DNA of 44,422 nt from an uncultured Coriobacteriaceae bacterium (GTDB lineage: Bacteria > Actinomycetota > Coriobacteriia > Coriobacteriales > Atopobiaceae): positions 1 through 44,422 of the forward strand of contig CACYTH010000018.1 in NCBI GenBank assembly GCA_902777325.1. The letters are read 5' to 3'. The translations under genes were made by a program, and so were the position numbers. Numbering within the stretch: the first letter of the stretch is position 1; each line of letters opens with the position of its first letter. The notes under the pieces were generated by a model, which was not told where the DNA came from, did no database searches, and saw only the letters and a program-made list of their open reading frames with translations. Below, piece by piece: positions 8,673-17,120 of the stretch.

Positions 8673-9387
8673 GCAACATCTCTCCTGTGTATGACATGCT
8701 CAACTTTGCGATAAAGGAGGGCAGGGTAACGTAGGGGGAGGGTCGTTGATGGGCCGAAAAGCGATATAAACAGATAGAGGGGGTCAAACACCACGGCCAG
8801 AAGTATCGGAGAACGAGAGGTTGCTAGAGGCCATGAGGAGGAAGGGTGGACGACCTGAACACCTGAGGCTGCCTCCAAAAGGGGTGCATGTCCGTCAGAC
8901 GTGATGTCAAGGCAGAGATTCTAGAACCTTTCGTCCTTCTTACGACTATTGAGACCACAGAAATCAAGGTGACGATTGGGATGATGGCTGTAACAATGAA
9001 GCAAGCAGTCATGACAGATATACGTTATGACTGACCAACGCAATCTGTCTCGCGTACGAGATGCGAAGCTCTGCTGTTTCGGTGGCGATTCCGGTGCCGA
9101 TGGTGGGCACTGAGAAGTTTACAATGATGATTGCCGCAGTCATTTGTCCCTCAATCTTAACCGCATTCTTTTAGGTGCTCATGTCGTGACGTCTTTTGGC
9201 CTCTAGTTGCAACATTGGGGTCAACCATTTCCTGCACCCTTTGACCATCGTCTTGTGTCGGCTGAAGCTCTTGAAGAATTTGATGCCACATGTGCCATGG
9301 TGATGAAAATCCCGCTGAATTGAGATTGCTATTCGTCCCCGTTCGTAGGCGTACGATTGTCTGACCCACTCGTAACAAGGAGGTCCT
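8673..9387. other. 715-base spacer without a convincing gene
   Basis: Between the nuclease and AbiH genes no conserved gene is visible. The stretch is AT-richer than the flanks. Short frames exist on both strands; the only one with a notable property is 8824-9012 on the minus strand, whose first 25 residues are strongly hydrophobic, but it lacks a ribosome binding site. It may contain the promoter for the AbiH pair and decayed sequence. Confidence 0.5.
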
Positions 9388-10629
9388 TTGAACTACGCAG
9401 GATTTAGTGCAAACGAGATGCTCGCAAGGAAGATGCTTGCCGACCTCAGAGTGAAGCGGCAACTGATAGTAATTGGCAACGGGTTCGACTTGGCGTGCGG
9501 GCTGAAGTCCTCGTACGCTGACTTCTTCGGTGGCAGGCTGCAGGCGGCTGACTCAATCGGGGACTGCGAGGAGGAGTGGAGGAAGGCGCTCGACGAGAAC
9601 CACCTGACTACATGGGATTTCATTCTCAGGCTCGGCATTGGCGGACCTGACTGGTGCAACCTAGAGAAGGTCATCGGTGACTGGGTCTTGCCAGCAGCGA
9701 CGGACGGAGGACAGGATGAGGCATCGATTTCCGACCAGCTCCTCGGAATACTTGATTTGCCTGTTTTCCAAGACGTCCCGTCTTTCATGGAAGACAACCT
9801 ATTTGATTCCTACTTAGGAACCGATTCAGAGCTGCGCCTCCGCGACGTCGCCCGTTGCGTCTGGCATAGGGCGGGCTACAAAGCAGGACAGGGAATGGAA
9901 AGGTCTCGGCTCCTTGACTTTCTGCTCGCAGAGCTGCGCGTCGTTGAGGATCAGTTTAAACGCTACCTCATCGGGCAGAGCGACAACGCCGCAGGATACC
10001 TCAACGAAGCAGTCAGCCTGCTGGAAGACATGGCATGGGATGATCTTTCCCGTTCAGAGGTTAAGGAGGAATACGACAAGACCCGCACCTCGGTCCTGTC
10101 TTTTAACTACACGACTCCGTTCATCTACTCAAACCGCGTCATTGAGGAGGAGAACGTGGTGAACATTCACGGCAGGCTCGACAACGAGATTGTCTTCGGA
10201 GTGGACGGCAAGGAGTGCATGAGCGACCTCGATGCGCTGCCTTTCACGAAGACCTACAGGGTTGCGTCGATGGGCGTCAAGATGGGCAACCCGCTCTACG
10301 ATACCGTGGCAGGTGACATCGGCTGGTCGAAGACGATGACAATCAAGTTCTTTGGGCACTCGCTCGGCGAGGCGGACTACTCGTATTTCCAGTCGATATT
10401 CGATGGCGTGAACCTGTACGGAGGTAGCACGAAGCTCGTCTTCTACTTCAGGCCGTGGCCGGGAAAGGATGAGGAAGAGTTGCATGCTGAGACGGTAAGG
10501 TCGGTCACCAAACTTCTCACTACATATGGTGCCACGCTCGACAACAGGGACCACGGGAAGAACCTCATGCACAAGCTCCTTCTTGAGGGCAGGCTTGAGG
10601 TGAAGCGACTGAAAAAGAGGGTTTGGTGA
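9388..10629 (+). CDS. AbiH family abortive infection protein
   Basis: A 413-residue protein of the AbiH family, first known from a lactococcal plasmid that aborts phage infection. The N-terminal QLIVIGNGFDLACGLKSSYADFF (GNGFD at 30-34) and the late KFFGHSLGEADYSYFQSIF are the two hallmark motifs; the first looks like a nucleotide-binding loop. The molecular activity of the family is not settled. The start is a TTG at 9388 preceded by AAGGAGGT with a short 4-base gap; ATG codons at 9418 and 9433 are alternatives still upstream of the conserved domain. Its TGA overlaps the GTG of the DUF4238 gene, so both proteins should be made together. It lies inside the inserted cassette. Confidence 0.85.
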   Translation: MNYAGFSANEMLARKMLADLRVKRQLIVIGNGFDLACGLKSSYADFFGGRLQAADSIGDCEEEWRKALDENHLTTWDFILRLGIGGPDWCNLEKVIGDWVLPAATDGGQDEASISDQLLGILDLPVFQDVPSFMEDNLFDSYLGTDSELRLRDVARCVWHRAGYKAGQGMERSRLLDFLLAELRVVEDQFKRYLIGQSDNAAGYLNEAVSLLEDMAWDDLSRSEVKEEYDKTRTSVLSFNYTTPFIYSNRVIEEENVVNIHGRLDNEIVFGVDGKECMSDLDALPFTKTYRVASMGVKMGNPLYDTVAGDIGWSKTMTIKFFGHSLGEADYSYFQSIFDGVNLYGGSTKLVFYFRPWPGKDEEELHAETVRSVTKLLTTYGATLDNRDHGKNLMHKLLLEGRLEVKRLKKRVW

Positions 10630-11666
10630 GCGTCGTGGCGTCGGACACCGAGAAGAAGCGGAACAACCACTTCGTTCCCAGAAGCTACCTCAAGCAGTGG
10701 TCGAACAACGGCAACACGGTATGGTGCTACGACACCATCGTCCCCACTGAGCACGAGAAGGTGTGGAAGTCGAAGGGTGTTGGTGGCCTTGCCTATTGGA
10801 GGGACTTCTACACACAGGTGGGGGAAGACGATTCAATTGACGACTCCATCGAGACCCTTTTCGGAGAGCAGTACGAGGAGCCGGCGGGCTACGCCTTGAA
10901 GACACTGAGGGATGGAGGTGTCCTCTCATCGGAGGAGATGGCCGCGATTGTCGACTTTGCAATCCTCCAGATGGTGAGGACTCCTGCGTGGTATGGCAAG
11001 GCGAACAGGATGATGCTGGACGGCTTCAAGCCTGCTACTACCGAAACGCTCAGCAAGCTCGAGGCAGACTATGCGCTCGGGTTGTTGGACACGAAGAGCC
11101 CTCCCAAGAACAGTGCTCAGCTTTCAGATCCCGCTCCATTTCCACAGTTTGACTTCGAGGTGGATATCGACGGGGATGCCGGAGAGATAACCGTCTCGAT
11201 GGAGTTGGGGAGGAAGAACTACCTTGCCAGCCTTGGGTACGCATTGAAGGGAAACATAGGCAATTTGATGCGTGGCTACAGCTGGTCGGTGGTTGAGATG
11301 CCGCAGGGGGTCATTCTCCCCACCTGCGACAATCCGTTTGTGAGGTGTGCCATAGGTAGAGATGGGGAGTTATCGCTTGATGGAGGGCTCGGGGTGAAAG
11401 GGACAGATCTCTTTATGCCTCTTACACCTCGTCGCCTGCTTTTCACTGAGGTTGGCAATGAGGGAGTCCTTGATTCAGAGCGGTTGGTTCAGGAGCCCTG
11501 GATTGTCGACATTCTGGTGCGTGCAATAGTCCAGAACGCCACACGCTATGTGTATGATTGCTCTAGGCGAGGCGAGATTGTCCAGATGAGACCTCGTCGA
11601 GTCGACCCTGAGTATTGTTCAAGGATGGCGGATTCGATGAGGCGTTGGAACGAGATTCAGGGCTGA
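10626..11666 (+). CDS. DUF4238 domain protein coupled to AbiH
   Basis: A 346-residue cytosolic protein of the DUF4238 family. Seen motifs: NNHFVPRSYLKQWSNNG near the N-terminus, ILPTCDNPFVRC around residue 235, and FMPLTPRRLLF around 260; these three blocks define the family, whose activity is unknown and whose members are frequent near defence genes. The start is taken as GTG at 10626, overlapping the AbiH stop as GTGA; a TTG lies one codon upstream. The tight coupling suggests that it acts with AbiH, as partner, regulator or protective component. No membrane segment or signal peptide. Confidence 0.8.
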   Translation: MSVVASDTEKKRNNHFVPRSYLKQWSNNGNTVWCYDTIVPTEHEKVWKSKGVGGLAYWRDFYTQVGEDDSIDDSIETLFGEQYEEPAGYALKTLRDGGVLSSEEMAAIVDFAILQMVRTPAWYGKANRMMLDGFKPATTETLSKLEADYALGLLDTKSPPKNSAQLSDPAPFPQFDFEVDIDGDAGEITVSMELGRKNYLASLGYALKGNIGNLMRGYSWSVVEMPQGVILPTCDNPFVRCAIGRDGELSLDGGLGVKGTDLFMPLTPRRLLFTEVGNEGVLDSERLVQEPWIVDILVRAIVQNATRYVYDCSRRGEIVQMRPRRVDPEYCSRMADSMRRWNEIQG

Positions 11667-11751
11667 GGTTGTCTAATTATTGGCTGAGTAGTTGAATGAT
11701 GGTGGCCGTGGCTATGAGTAGGCATAGAGGCATGCTTTTAGACAGTCCTCT

Positions 11752-12057
11752 CTGTTCCCCATATGCCACTATCCCATGTTGGACTGGGATCGGGCGTTTC
11801 ATGGCTCGTACATGCTTCATGGACATATCCACAGCCTGCCGGCAGAGGGTGGCACGGCGGGTCTGCCCGCGCCGGCGGATCGGTCAAACGGGGGCTTTGG
11901 CCTGCGCGGATACAACGACTGGAATCGCGTTCATGGGGTGCGCCGCTACGACGTGGGTGTGGATGCCAACGGGTACGCGCCGGTGTCGGCCGAGCAGATC
12001 GTGGCGTTCTTCCCGGACGATGCAGCCTGGCGCGAGATGCACGGCATCCGCATGTAA
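11752..12057 (+). pseudogene. Metallophosphoesterase, C-terminal fragment
   Basis: The end of the phosphoesterase begun at 5801. Read in frame from 11752 it gives LFPICHYPMLDWD, then FHGSYMLHGHIHS, which holds the distal metal-binding His residues (HYPM and GHIH motifs), then YNDWNRVHGVRRYDVGVDANGYAPVSAEQI, a usual C-terminal block. The frame is closed upstream by TAG at 11725, inside inserted DNA. An ATG at 11776 has no ribosome binding site, so translation is doubtful. Together with 5801-6060 it gives about 190 codons less the lost piece. Confidence 0.85.
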
Positions 12058-12343
12058 GGCTGGGGCGGTGCCGATACGACTCAACGCGGGAGAACATCCA
12101 TCTGCATAAAATGCTGCTAGATGACAGCAAATAGGGAGGACATCAGCGCTGCTGACTCGCGGCAGCATGCTTTAATGCAGCAAAGACGCGGGTAAAACGC
12201 CTTATTTGTGATGCGACCTACCTTGAGGCAACATATGCACCACCTTGCGCCAACGCCAATTCGAAAAGTGCGGAGAAGCCTCCTTGCACGCCCATACCCT
12301 AGAGATACGAGAAAGAGCGACCTCTGGGAAAGGCGGTATCGAC

Positions 12344-13402
12344 ATGCGCGATATCACTGCGATTGACGTTCGGTTTGCAATGGAACCCAACCAGTCGACC
12401 GAGCTGCGCCTGCAGCTGCAGGACGATGGGACCTTCTACGTGGAAGGCAAGTTCAGGCAGGAGGGAGTCTGGGGTTTCCCGGCTGTTGAGGAGCTCGTCC
12501 GATCGGGACAAACCTACCCGTCCGAGACCACCGCGTTGCTCGAGACGGTGCGCGACACCTGCTGCAAGACCTGGTATCACCACTACCTGCGCCAGGGTAT
12601 CAGCTGGGCGGTCGGACGTAATAACTGGTGGCGCGTTCACGTGTGGTACGAGGACGACGCGGAGGAGTGCTGGGAGGGTACCAACGACGCTCCCGACACC
12701 GTGGACGAGCTCTACCGTGCCTTTGTCACGTTTGGCATGCCTCCTCTCAAGATGGGCGAGGTCAGTTCGTTTGGCTACGCCTGCAATCCGCGCCACAAGG
12801 AGGACTCGCTCGATGTCCTTGCGGGCTTCCTGCTGGCTATCAAGAGGGGGCTTGCGGGCAAGGGTAGCCTGGAGGAGCTCGACGACGATGACCTTCAACT
12901 GCTTGATGACTTTCAGGTTGACACGCTTGCCTACCTCAAACGCACCTGTCCTGATGCTTTGGGAGAGGAGGCGATGCATGGCTGGATGATCGCTGACGAC
13001 CTGGACTACTTTGCGTCCTGTGACGTTTCGCATGCGCCGCGTATGCAGATGCTCGCGCTGGTGGGGGCGCTCGTGCAGTCACGGGATGGTGCGTCCATGA
13101 TGATGGAGCTCCTGCGCCGTGGGACCATTGACGAGTGGCAGCATGCGCTGGTCAACATCCCGATCGAGGAGAGCCGCGAGCAGGACCGGGAGCGCAGGCG
13201 ACAGAGGGAGCAGTTCTTGAAGTCGGTGGATGACAACGTGCGCATGCGCATGAAGACCGGCAAGGTGTTTACCTCGCATGACGTGGCCAAGGACATGGGC
13301 ATCACGCCTCAGCAGGCCAGCACACGCATCCGCAGGTTTGTGACCGCAGGCGAGCTCGTTCCCATGCCAGGAGACTATCCGCGCAGGTACAAGGCCGCAT
13401 GA
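12344..13402 (+). CDS. Hypothetical protein with C-terminal winged-helix segment
   Basis: A 352-residue protein that I do not recognise. The N-terminal part (1-160) is rich in Trp and acidic residues (EGVWGFPAVEELV, GRNNWWRVHVWYEDDAEECW). The middle (190-290) is helical with an acidic run ELDDDDLQLLDDF. The last 75 residues (REQFLKSVDDNVRMRMKTG, then FTSHDVAKDMGITPQQASTRIRRFVTAGELV) form a likely winged helix, suggesting DNA binding. ATG at 12344 is preferred (AAAGGCGG before it); the frame extends upstream to a TTG at 12245 without a ribosome binding site. It follows the phosphoesterase remnant by 290 bases and seems to be outside the insertion. Confidence 0.68.
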   Translation: MRDITAIDVRFAMEPNQSTELRLQLQDDGTFYVEGKFRQEGVWGFPAVEELVRSGQTYPSETTALLETVRDTCCKTWYHHYLRQGISWAVGRNNWWRVHVWYEDDAEECWEGTNDAPDTVDELYRAFVTFGMPPLKMGEVSSFGYACNPRHKEDSLDVLAGFLLAIKRGLAGKGSLEELDDDDLQLLDDFQVDTLAYLKRTCPDALGEEAMHGWMIADDLDYFASCDVSHAPRMQMLALVGALVQSRDGASMMMELLRRGTIDEWQHALVNIPIEESREQDRERRRQREQFLKSVDDNVRMRMKTGKVFTSHDVAKDMGITPQQASTRIRRFVTAGELVPMPGDYPRRYKAA

Positions 13403-13469
13403 GGCGGGTGGGGCGTAATGCGCGTATTCCCGCTCGTGGTCGCGTTGGGCTCCGCACCGGGGCGACGCG

Positions 13470-15581
13470 CTAGCGCTTGTCTGCCAACGGCGGAGTCATG
13501 GTGCCTTGGGCGATGACGCTCAGCCTGTGCATGGCGCGGCTGATGGCGGTGTAGAGCTGGCGGCGTGCGAGGGGCGTGTCGGGATAGACCTCCTGCTGCG
13601 CGTCGGGGATGATCACGTGGTCGAACTCGAGGCCCTTGGCCAGGCGAAGGTCCATGAGCACCACGCCCTCCTTGGGCAAGGTCTCGTCCTTGCGCATGAC
13701 CTGCACCTGATCGCCCAGCTGGCGTGACAGCCAGCTCACGCGGCCGCGGTCGGCGGCGACGATGGCGGTGAGACCTTCGTCTTTGGCTGCGGTATCCACC
13801 AGCTCGGTCAGGGCTTGCAGGTACTGCTCGCGCTCGGGCAGCTCCATGAAGGTGGGCCTGACGCCCGCGGCGCGCACCGACGAGAGGCTCATGCGACGCG
13901 AGTCATCCATGAGCGAGGCAAAGAGCTCGGTGATCTCGGGCGAGGAGCGATAGCTGGTGAGGAGCGAGAGCTCCTCCACGCTGCCGTGGGTCTGCTCGAA
14001 GATGGCGCGTATCTGGTCGAAGGTGGCGGTGTTGTCACGGATGGCCTGGTACTCGTCGCCGAGCAGCAGGAAGTGGGCCCGCGAGAAGTAGCGTGCCAGC
14101 ACCATGAGCTGCGTGGCCGTGTAGTCCTGCACCTCGTCGACCATGACGTAGCGCGCGTCACGCTCTCCGTGTCCGCTCACCAGAAGCTTGAGGTAGAGCC
14201 ATTCGGCAGCGGATATGCCCTCGGTGCCCAGCATGCGCATGCCGATGCGGTCGAGACGGAGCCACCTGAGCTGCTCGATGCTGTCGTGCGCGCCGTTGTA
14301 GAGATGCTCGACATACGTGCGCGTGAAGGAGGCGATCTCCTCGTCATTGGCCGGATTCAGGGTCTCGCCAAAGATCTGCAGCTGATCGTCGAGATCGAGA
14401 GAGAGCACCTCCTCCTGCATCGCGTCGTTCTTGGAGAGCTGTGTGAGGCGTCGGTCGAGGCGGCTATGCAACTCGTCGCAGACCAGGGCGGCAAAGCGGG
14501 GGCCCAGGGAGAAGCGTGCGAACTTGTTAGCGGCGCTTGCCACCTGAGACTGCTTGAGCAGCACCGTGTCGCCCATGCGGATGTCGTGCAGGTCGTCTGG
14601 GTCAAGCTCGAAGGTGGGTAGCGCTCTCTCGAGGGCGAGCAAGCGCTCGGGGTCGGTGTCCGCACCGGTCCCACGCTCGGAGAGCCCAAGGTGCGTCAGG
14701 AAGCTGCGCCAGGTGTAGGTCTGCGGGTTGGACTCGCCCAGGGAGGGGAGGACGGTGTCGATGTAGTGCTCGAACACGCTGTTGGGCGTGAAGAGGTACA
14801 CCTGGTCGGGGCGCAGGGCCTCGCGCTCGCGATAGAAGAGGTAGGCGATGCGCTGGAGCAGCACCGAGGTCTTGCCGCTGCCCGCGATGCCGTTGACCAG
14901 CAGCACGGGCACGTCCTCGTGCCGCACGATGGCGTTCTGCTCGCGCTGGATGGTGGCGGTGATGGCCTGCAGCTTCTCGGAGTGGTGGCGCTTGAGGGCG
15001 CGCAGCAGAAGCGAGTCCTCGATGGCCACGGTGGTGTCAAAGTACAGCCTGAGCACGTCGCCCACGATGTCAAACTGGCGGCGCAGCTCCAGCTCCACGG
15101 TGCGGGTGCGCCCGTCCACCATGTAGGAGGTGGTGCCCATCTCCTGGTTGTAGTAGGTCTCGGCAATGGGGCTGCGCCAGTCCACGATGAGGGGCCGGCG
15201 ACGGTCGTCGGTGATGCCCGTCGCGCCGATGTAGACGTCCTGGGCGGGGCGTCCCGGGCGCATGCGCAAGCGCACCTTGGCAAAGTAGGGCTGCATGATG
15301 AGCAACAGGGCACGCCTGAGCTTGTCCACGGCAAAGTCGTGCGACTGGTTGTAGGCGTCGATGACGCTGTTGAGCGTCTCGATGGCCGCGAGGGTCTCCA
15401 TGGTCTCGTCGGCACCCACAAAGTCGGGACGGATCTCCTCGCTCATGTCGATGAGGTCCTGCGCTATGCCCTTGTGACGCGTCTCCAGGTCCTCGGTGAT
15501 GGCATCGCGCATGGCAACTAGCTGGGCGTATATCTCGCTCAGGTGCTGCTGCTCCTCGATGAAGGTCTGGTCTTGCTCCAT
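13470..15581 (-). CDS. HelD-like UvrD/Rep superfamily ATPase (RNA polymerase-associated helicase)
   Basis: A 703-residue superfamily 1 helicase-like ATPase. Order: N-terminal coiled coil (EEQQHLSEIYAQLVAMRDAITEDLE), PLIVDWRSPIAETYYN motif around residue 135, Walker A NGIAGSGKTSVLLQRIAYLFY near 235, Walker B VMVDEVQDYTATQL near 480, and C-terminal motif VVLMDLRLAKGLEFDHVIIPDA and LYTAISRAMHRL. The N-terminal coiled coil plus the WRSPIA block mark the HelD group, which in Gram-positive bacteria binds RNA polymerase and frees it from stalled complexes and, in some actinobacteria, from rifampicin. ATG at 15581 has AGGGG before it; an ATG at 15617 is possible. Transcribed alone, divergent from the EF-hand gene. 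Confidence 0.85.
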   Translation of the reverse strand: MEQDQTFIEEQQHLSEIYAQLVAMRDAITEDLETRHKGIAQDLIDMSEEIRPDFVGADETMETLAAIETLNSVIDAYNQSHDFAVDKLRRALLLIMQPYFAKVRLRMRPGRPAQDVYIGATGITDDRRRPLIVDWRSPIAETYYNQEMGTTSYMVDGRTRTVELELRRQFDIVGDVLRLYFDTTVAIEDSLLLRALKRHHSEKLQAITATIQREQNAIVRHEDVPVLLVNGIAGSGKTSVLLQRIAYLFYREREALRPDQVYLFTPNSVFEHYIDTVLPSLGESNPQTYTWRSFLTHLGLSERGTGADTDPERLLALERALPTFELDPDDLHDIRMGDTVLLKQSQVASAANKFARFSLGPRFAALVCDELHSRLDRRLTQLSKNDAMQEEVLSLDLDDQLQIFGETLNPANDEEIASFTRTYVEHLYNGAHDSIEQLRWLRLDRIGMRMLGTEGISAAEWLYLKLLVSGHGERDARYVMVDEVQDYTATQLMVLARYFSRAHFLLLGDEYQAIRDNTATFDQIRAIFEQTHGSVEELSLLTSYRSSPEITELFASLMDDSRRMSLSSVRAAGVRPTFMELPEREQYLQALTELVDTAAKDEGLTAIVAADRGRVSWLSRQLGDQVQVMRKDETLPKEGVVLMDLRLAKGLEFDHVIIPDAQQEVYPDTPLARRQLYTAISRAMHRLSVIAQGTMTPPLADKR

Positions 15582-15696
15582 GTATCCCCTGCCATAGGCG
15601 TTTTTTAGTTTGAACATCGTATCTCATAACCGCGCGCGGGGCATCTGGCAGTGGTATGTTTGATTCCACGTTGACTTACGAGCGATAGGAGTGGGC

Positions 15697-15981
15697 ATGG
15701 ATATCAAGGAGACGGCAAACAACCTGATCGATAAGGCCAAGACGGCTCTTGACGCCGATGCCGACGGCAAGGTCGAGGCCAACGAGGTCCTCGACGCCCT
15801 GGGTGACCGCGTGAAGGAGACCGCCGAGGCGGCAGCCGTGGCAGCCGACGAGATCAAGCAGGGCTTCGACGCCGACGCCGATGGCAAGGTCTCCCTTGAC
15901 GAGGTCAAGGTCGTGGCCGATGGTGTTGCCGCAAAGGCCAAGGAAGCCGTGAACGACATCACGGAGAAGTTCAACAAGTAG
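15697..15981 (+). CDS. Small EF-hand calcium-binding-like protein
   Basis: A 94-residue soluble protein made of two similar halves. Each half contains a textbook 12-residue EF-hand loop: DADADGKVEANE (about residues 23-34) and DADADGKVSLDE (about 58-69), with Asp at positions 1, 3 and 5, Gly at 6 and Glu at 12. The helices around the loops are rich in Ala, Lys and Glu (KETAEAAAVAADEIKQGF). No signal peptide. This is a plausible Ca2+-binding protein, buffer or sensor; such proteins are uncommon in bacteria. The start is ATG at 15697 with AGGAG five bases upstream; a GTG two codons earlier falls in the ribosome binding site. A strong terminator follows, so it is a single-gene transcript. Confidence 0.8.
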   Translation: MDIKETANNLIDKAKTALDADADGKVEANEVLDALGDRVKETAEAAAVAADEIKQGFDADADGKVSLDEVKVVADGVAAKAKEAVNDITEKFNK

Positions 15982-16004
15982 TTCTCTCTGACGCGCAAAA
16001 GCCG

Positions 16005-16044
16005 GGGCCAGCGTCGTGGTGCGACCGCGTTGCTGGCCCTTTTT
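16005..16044 (+). terminator. Rho-independent terminator after the EF-hand gene
   Basis: GGGCCAGC (16005-16012) pairs with GCTGGCCC (16032-16039), with further pairing inside the loop, followed by TTTTT. Confidence 0.85.
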
Positions 16045-16262
16045 GCTATCGACGCCGAGCAAAAATGGCTGTTGGCAGGCGCCTGTATGCCAAGAGCGTC
16101 ACAGATTGCGCAGAAACGATGCTTGCCGACCGCTGAGGGCGGGAAATGCTAGCGCTTGCCGTAGCATAGAGAGTGTCTGGCGAAATAGGCTTGCATTTTC
16201 TGCCTAGCGCTACTATCGACTCCGGCTCCTTGCCAGACGAGCCGACGAATGCGGAGGTCTTC

Positions 16263-17075
16263 GTGCGAAGCGACATGAAAGACATTGCAAAGCAGATGCG
16301 CATTGACATCGTCGAGATGCTGGCTGCAGCAGGCTCGGGGCATCCGGGCGGATCGCTCTCTGCGACCGACATCCTCGCCGTTCTTTACTTTGACAAGATG
16401 AACATCGACCCCGCCAACCCGATCGATCCCGATCGCGACCGACTGGTGCTGGCCAAGGGTCATGCAGCCCCCGCGCTCTACGCCGCTCTGGCGCAGAAGG
16501 GCTTCTTCCCGCGCGAGGACCTCGTCACCCTGCGCAAGAGCGACTCCTACCTGCAGGGACATCCCAACATGCAGACCACGCCGGGCGTCGAGATGTCCAC
16601 CGGCTCGCTTGGCCAGGGCCTCTCGGTTGCCAATGGCATGGCGCTGGCTGGGCGTCTGGACAACCGCGACTACTACGTCTACTGCATCATGGGCGACGGT
16701 GAGATCGAGGAGGGCCAGGTGTGGGAGGCTGCCATGAGCGCCGGCCACTATGGGCTCGACCACGTCATCGCCTTCGTCGACCACAATCACCTGCAGATCG
16801 ACGGCAACAACGACGAGGTCATGACCATCAGCCCCGTCGAGGACAAGTTCCGCGCCTTCGGCTGGAACGTCATGACCATCGACGGGCACGACTACGACGC
16901 CATCTCTGATGCGGTTGACGCCGCCAAGGCGAGCACGGGCAAGCCCACGCTCATCGTGGCGGAGACCGTCAAGGGCAAGGGCGTCTCGTTCATGGAAAAC
17001 CAGGTGGGCTGGCACGGCGTGGCCCCCACGGCCGAGCAGGCCAAAGAGGCCGTAGCAGAGCTCATGGCCCAGTAG
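16263..17075 (+). CDS. Transketolase, N-terminal subunit
   Basis: A 270-residue thiamine-diphosphate-binding half of transketolase (pentose phosphate pathway, transfer of two-carbon units). Visible: SGHPGGSLSATDILAVLYF with the conserved His, GHAAPALYAALAQKGF, GSLGQGLSVANGMALAGRL, and the ThDP motif GDGEIEEGQVWEAAMSAG ending near DHNHLQIDGNNDEV. The start is taken as GTG at 16263, exactly placed after GGAGGTCTTC; the first ATG in frame is at 16275. The frame is open to 16173 but without support. The C-terminal subunit follows after 45 bases with its own AGGAG site. Split transketolases of this size are normal in many Gram-positive anaerobes and archaea. Confidence 0.92.
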   Translation: MRSDMKDIAKQMRIDIVEMLAAAGSGHPGGSLSATDILAVLYFDKMNIDPANPIDPDRDRLVLAKGHAAPALYAALAQKGFFPREDLVTLRKSDSYLQGHPNMQTTPGVEMSTGSLGQGLSVANGMALAGRLDNRDYYVYCIMGDGEIEEGQVWEAAMSAGHYGLDHVIAFVDHNHLQIDGNNDEVMTISPVEDKFRAFGWNVMTIDGHDYDAISDAVDAAKASTGKPTLIVAETVKGKGVSFMENQVGWHGVAPTAEQAKEAVAELMAQ

Positions 17076-17120
17076 CGGCCAGCCAGACCATCCGATCCCA
17101 CCTACCGTTAGGAGCCTCCC

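Larger units (their letters stand above)
6060..11755. mobile_element. Inserted defence cassette splitting the phosphoesterase gene
   Basis: About 5.7 kb lies between the two halves of one phosphoesterase gene. It carries a type II restriction-modification pair and an AbiH/DUF4238 pair, all on the plus strand, with short AT-richer spacers. The limits are approximate: homology to the phosphoesterase is lost after about 6060 and resumes near 11752. No integrase, transposase, terminal inverted repeat or target-site duplication was seen. Judging from where the motifs fall, some 20-30 codons of the target gene are missing, so the insertion replaced a small piece of target. Confidence 0.75.

Noticed and set aside
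8630..8878. Minus-strand 82-codon frame after the nuclease gene
   Set aside because: Overlaps the nuclease end, no ribosome binding site, no motif.
6050..11770. Direct repeats or inverted repeats at the ends of the insertion
   Set aside because: Only matches of 5-6 bases (for example ATGCT or GCTATG) were found, as expected by chance.
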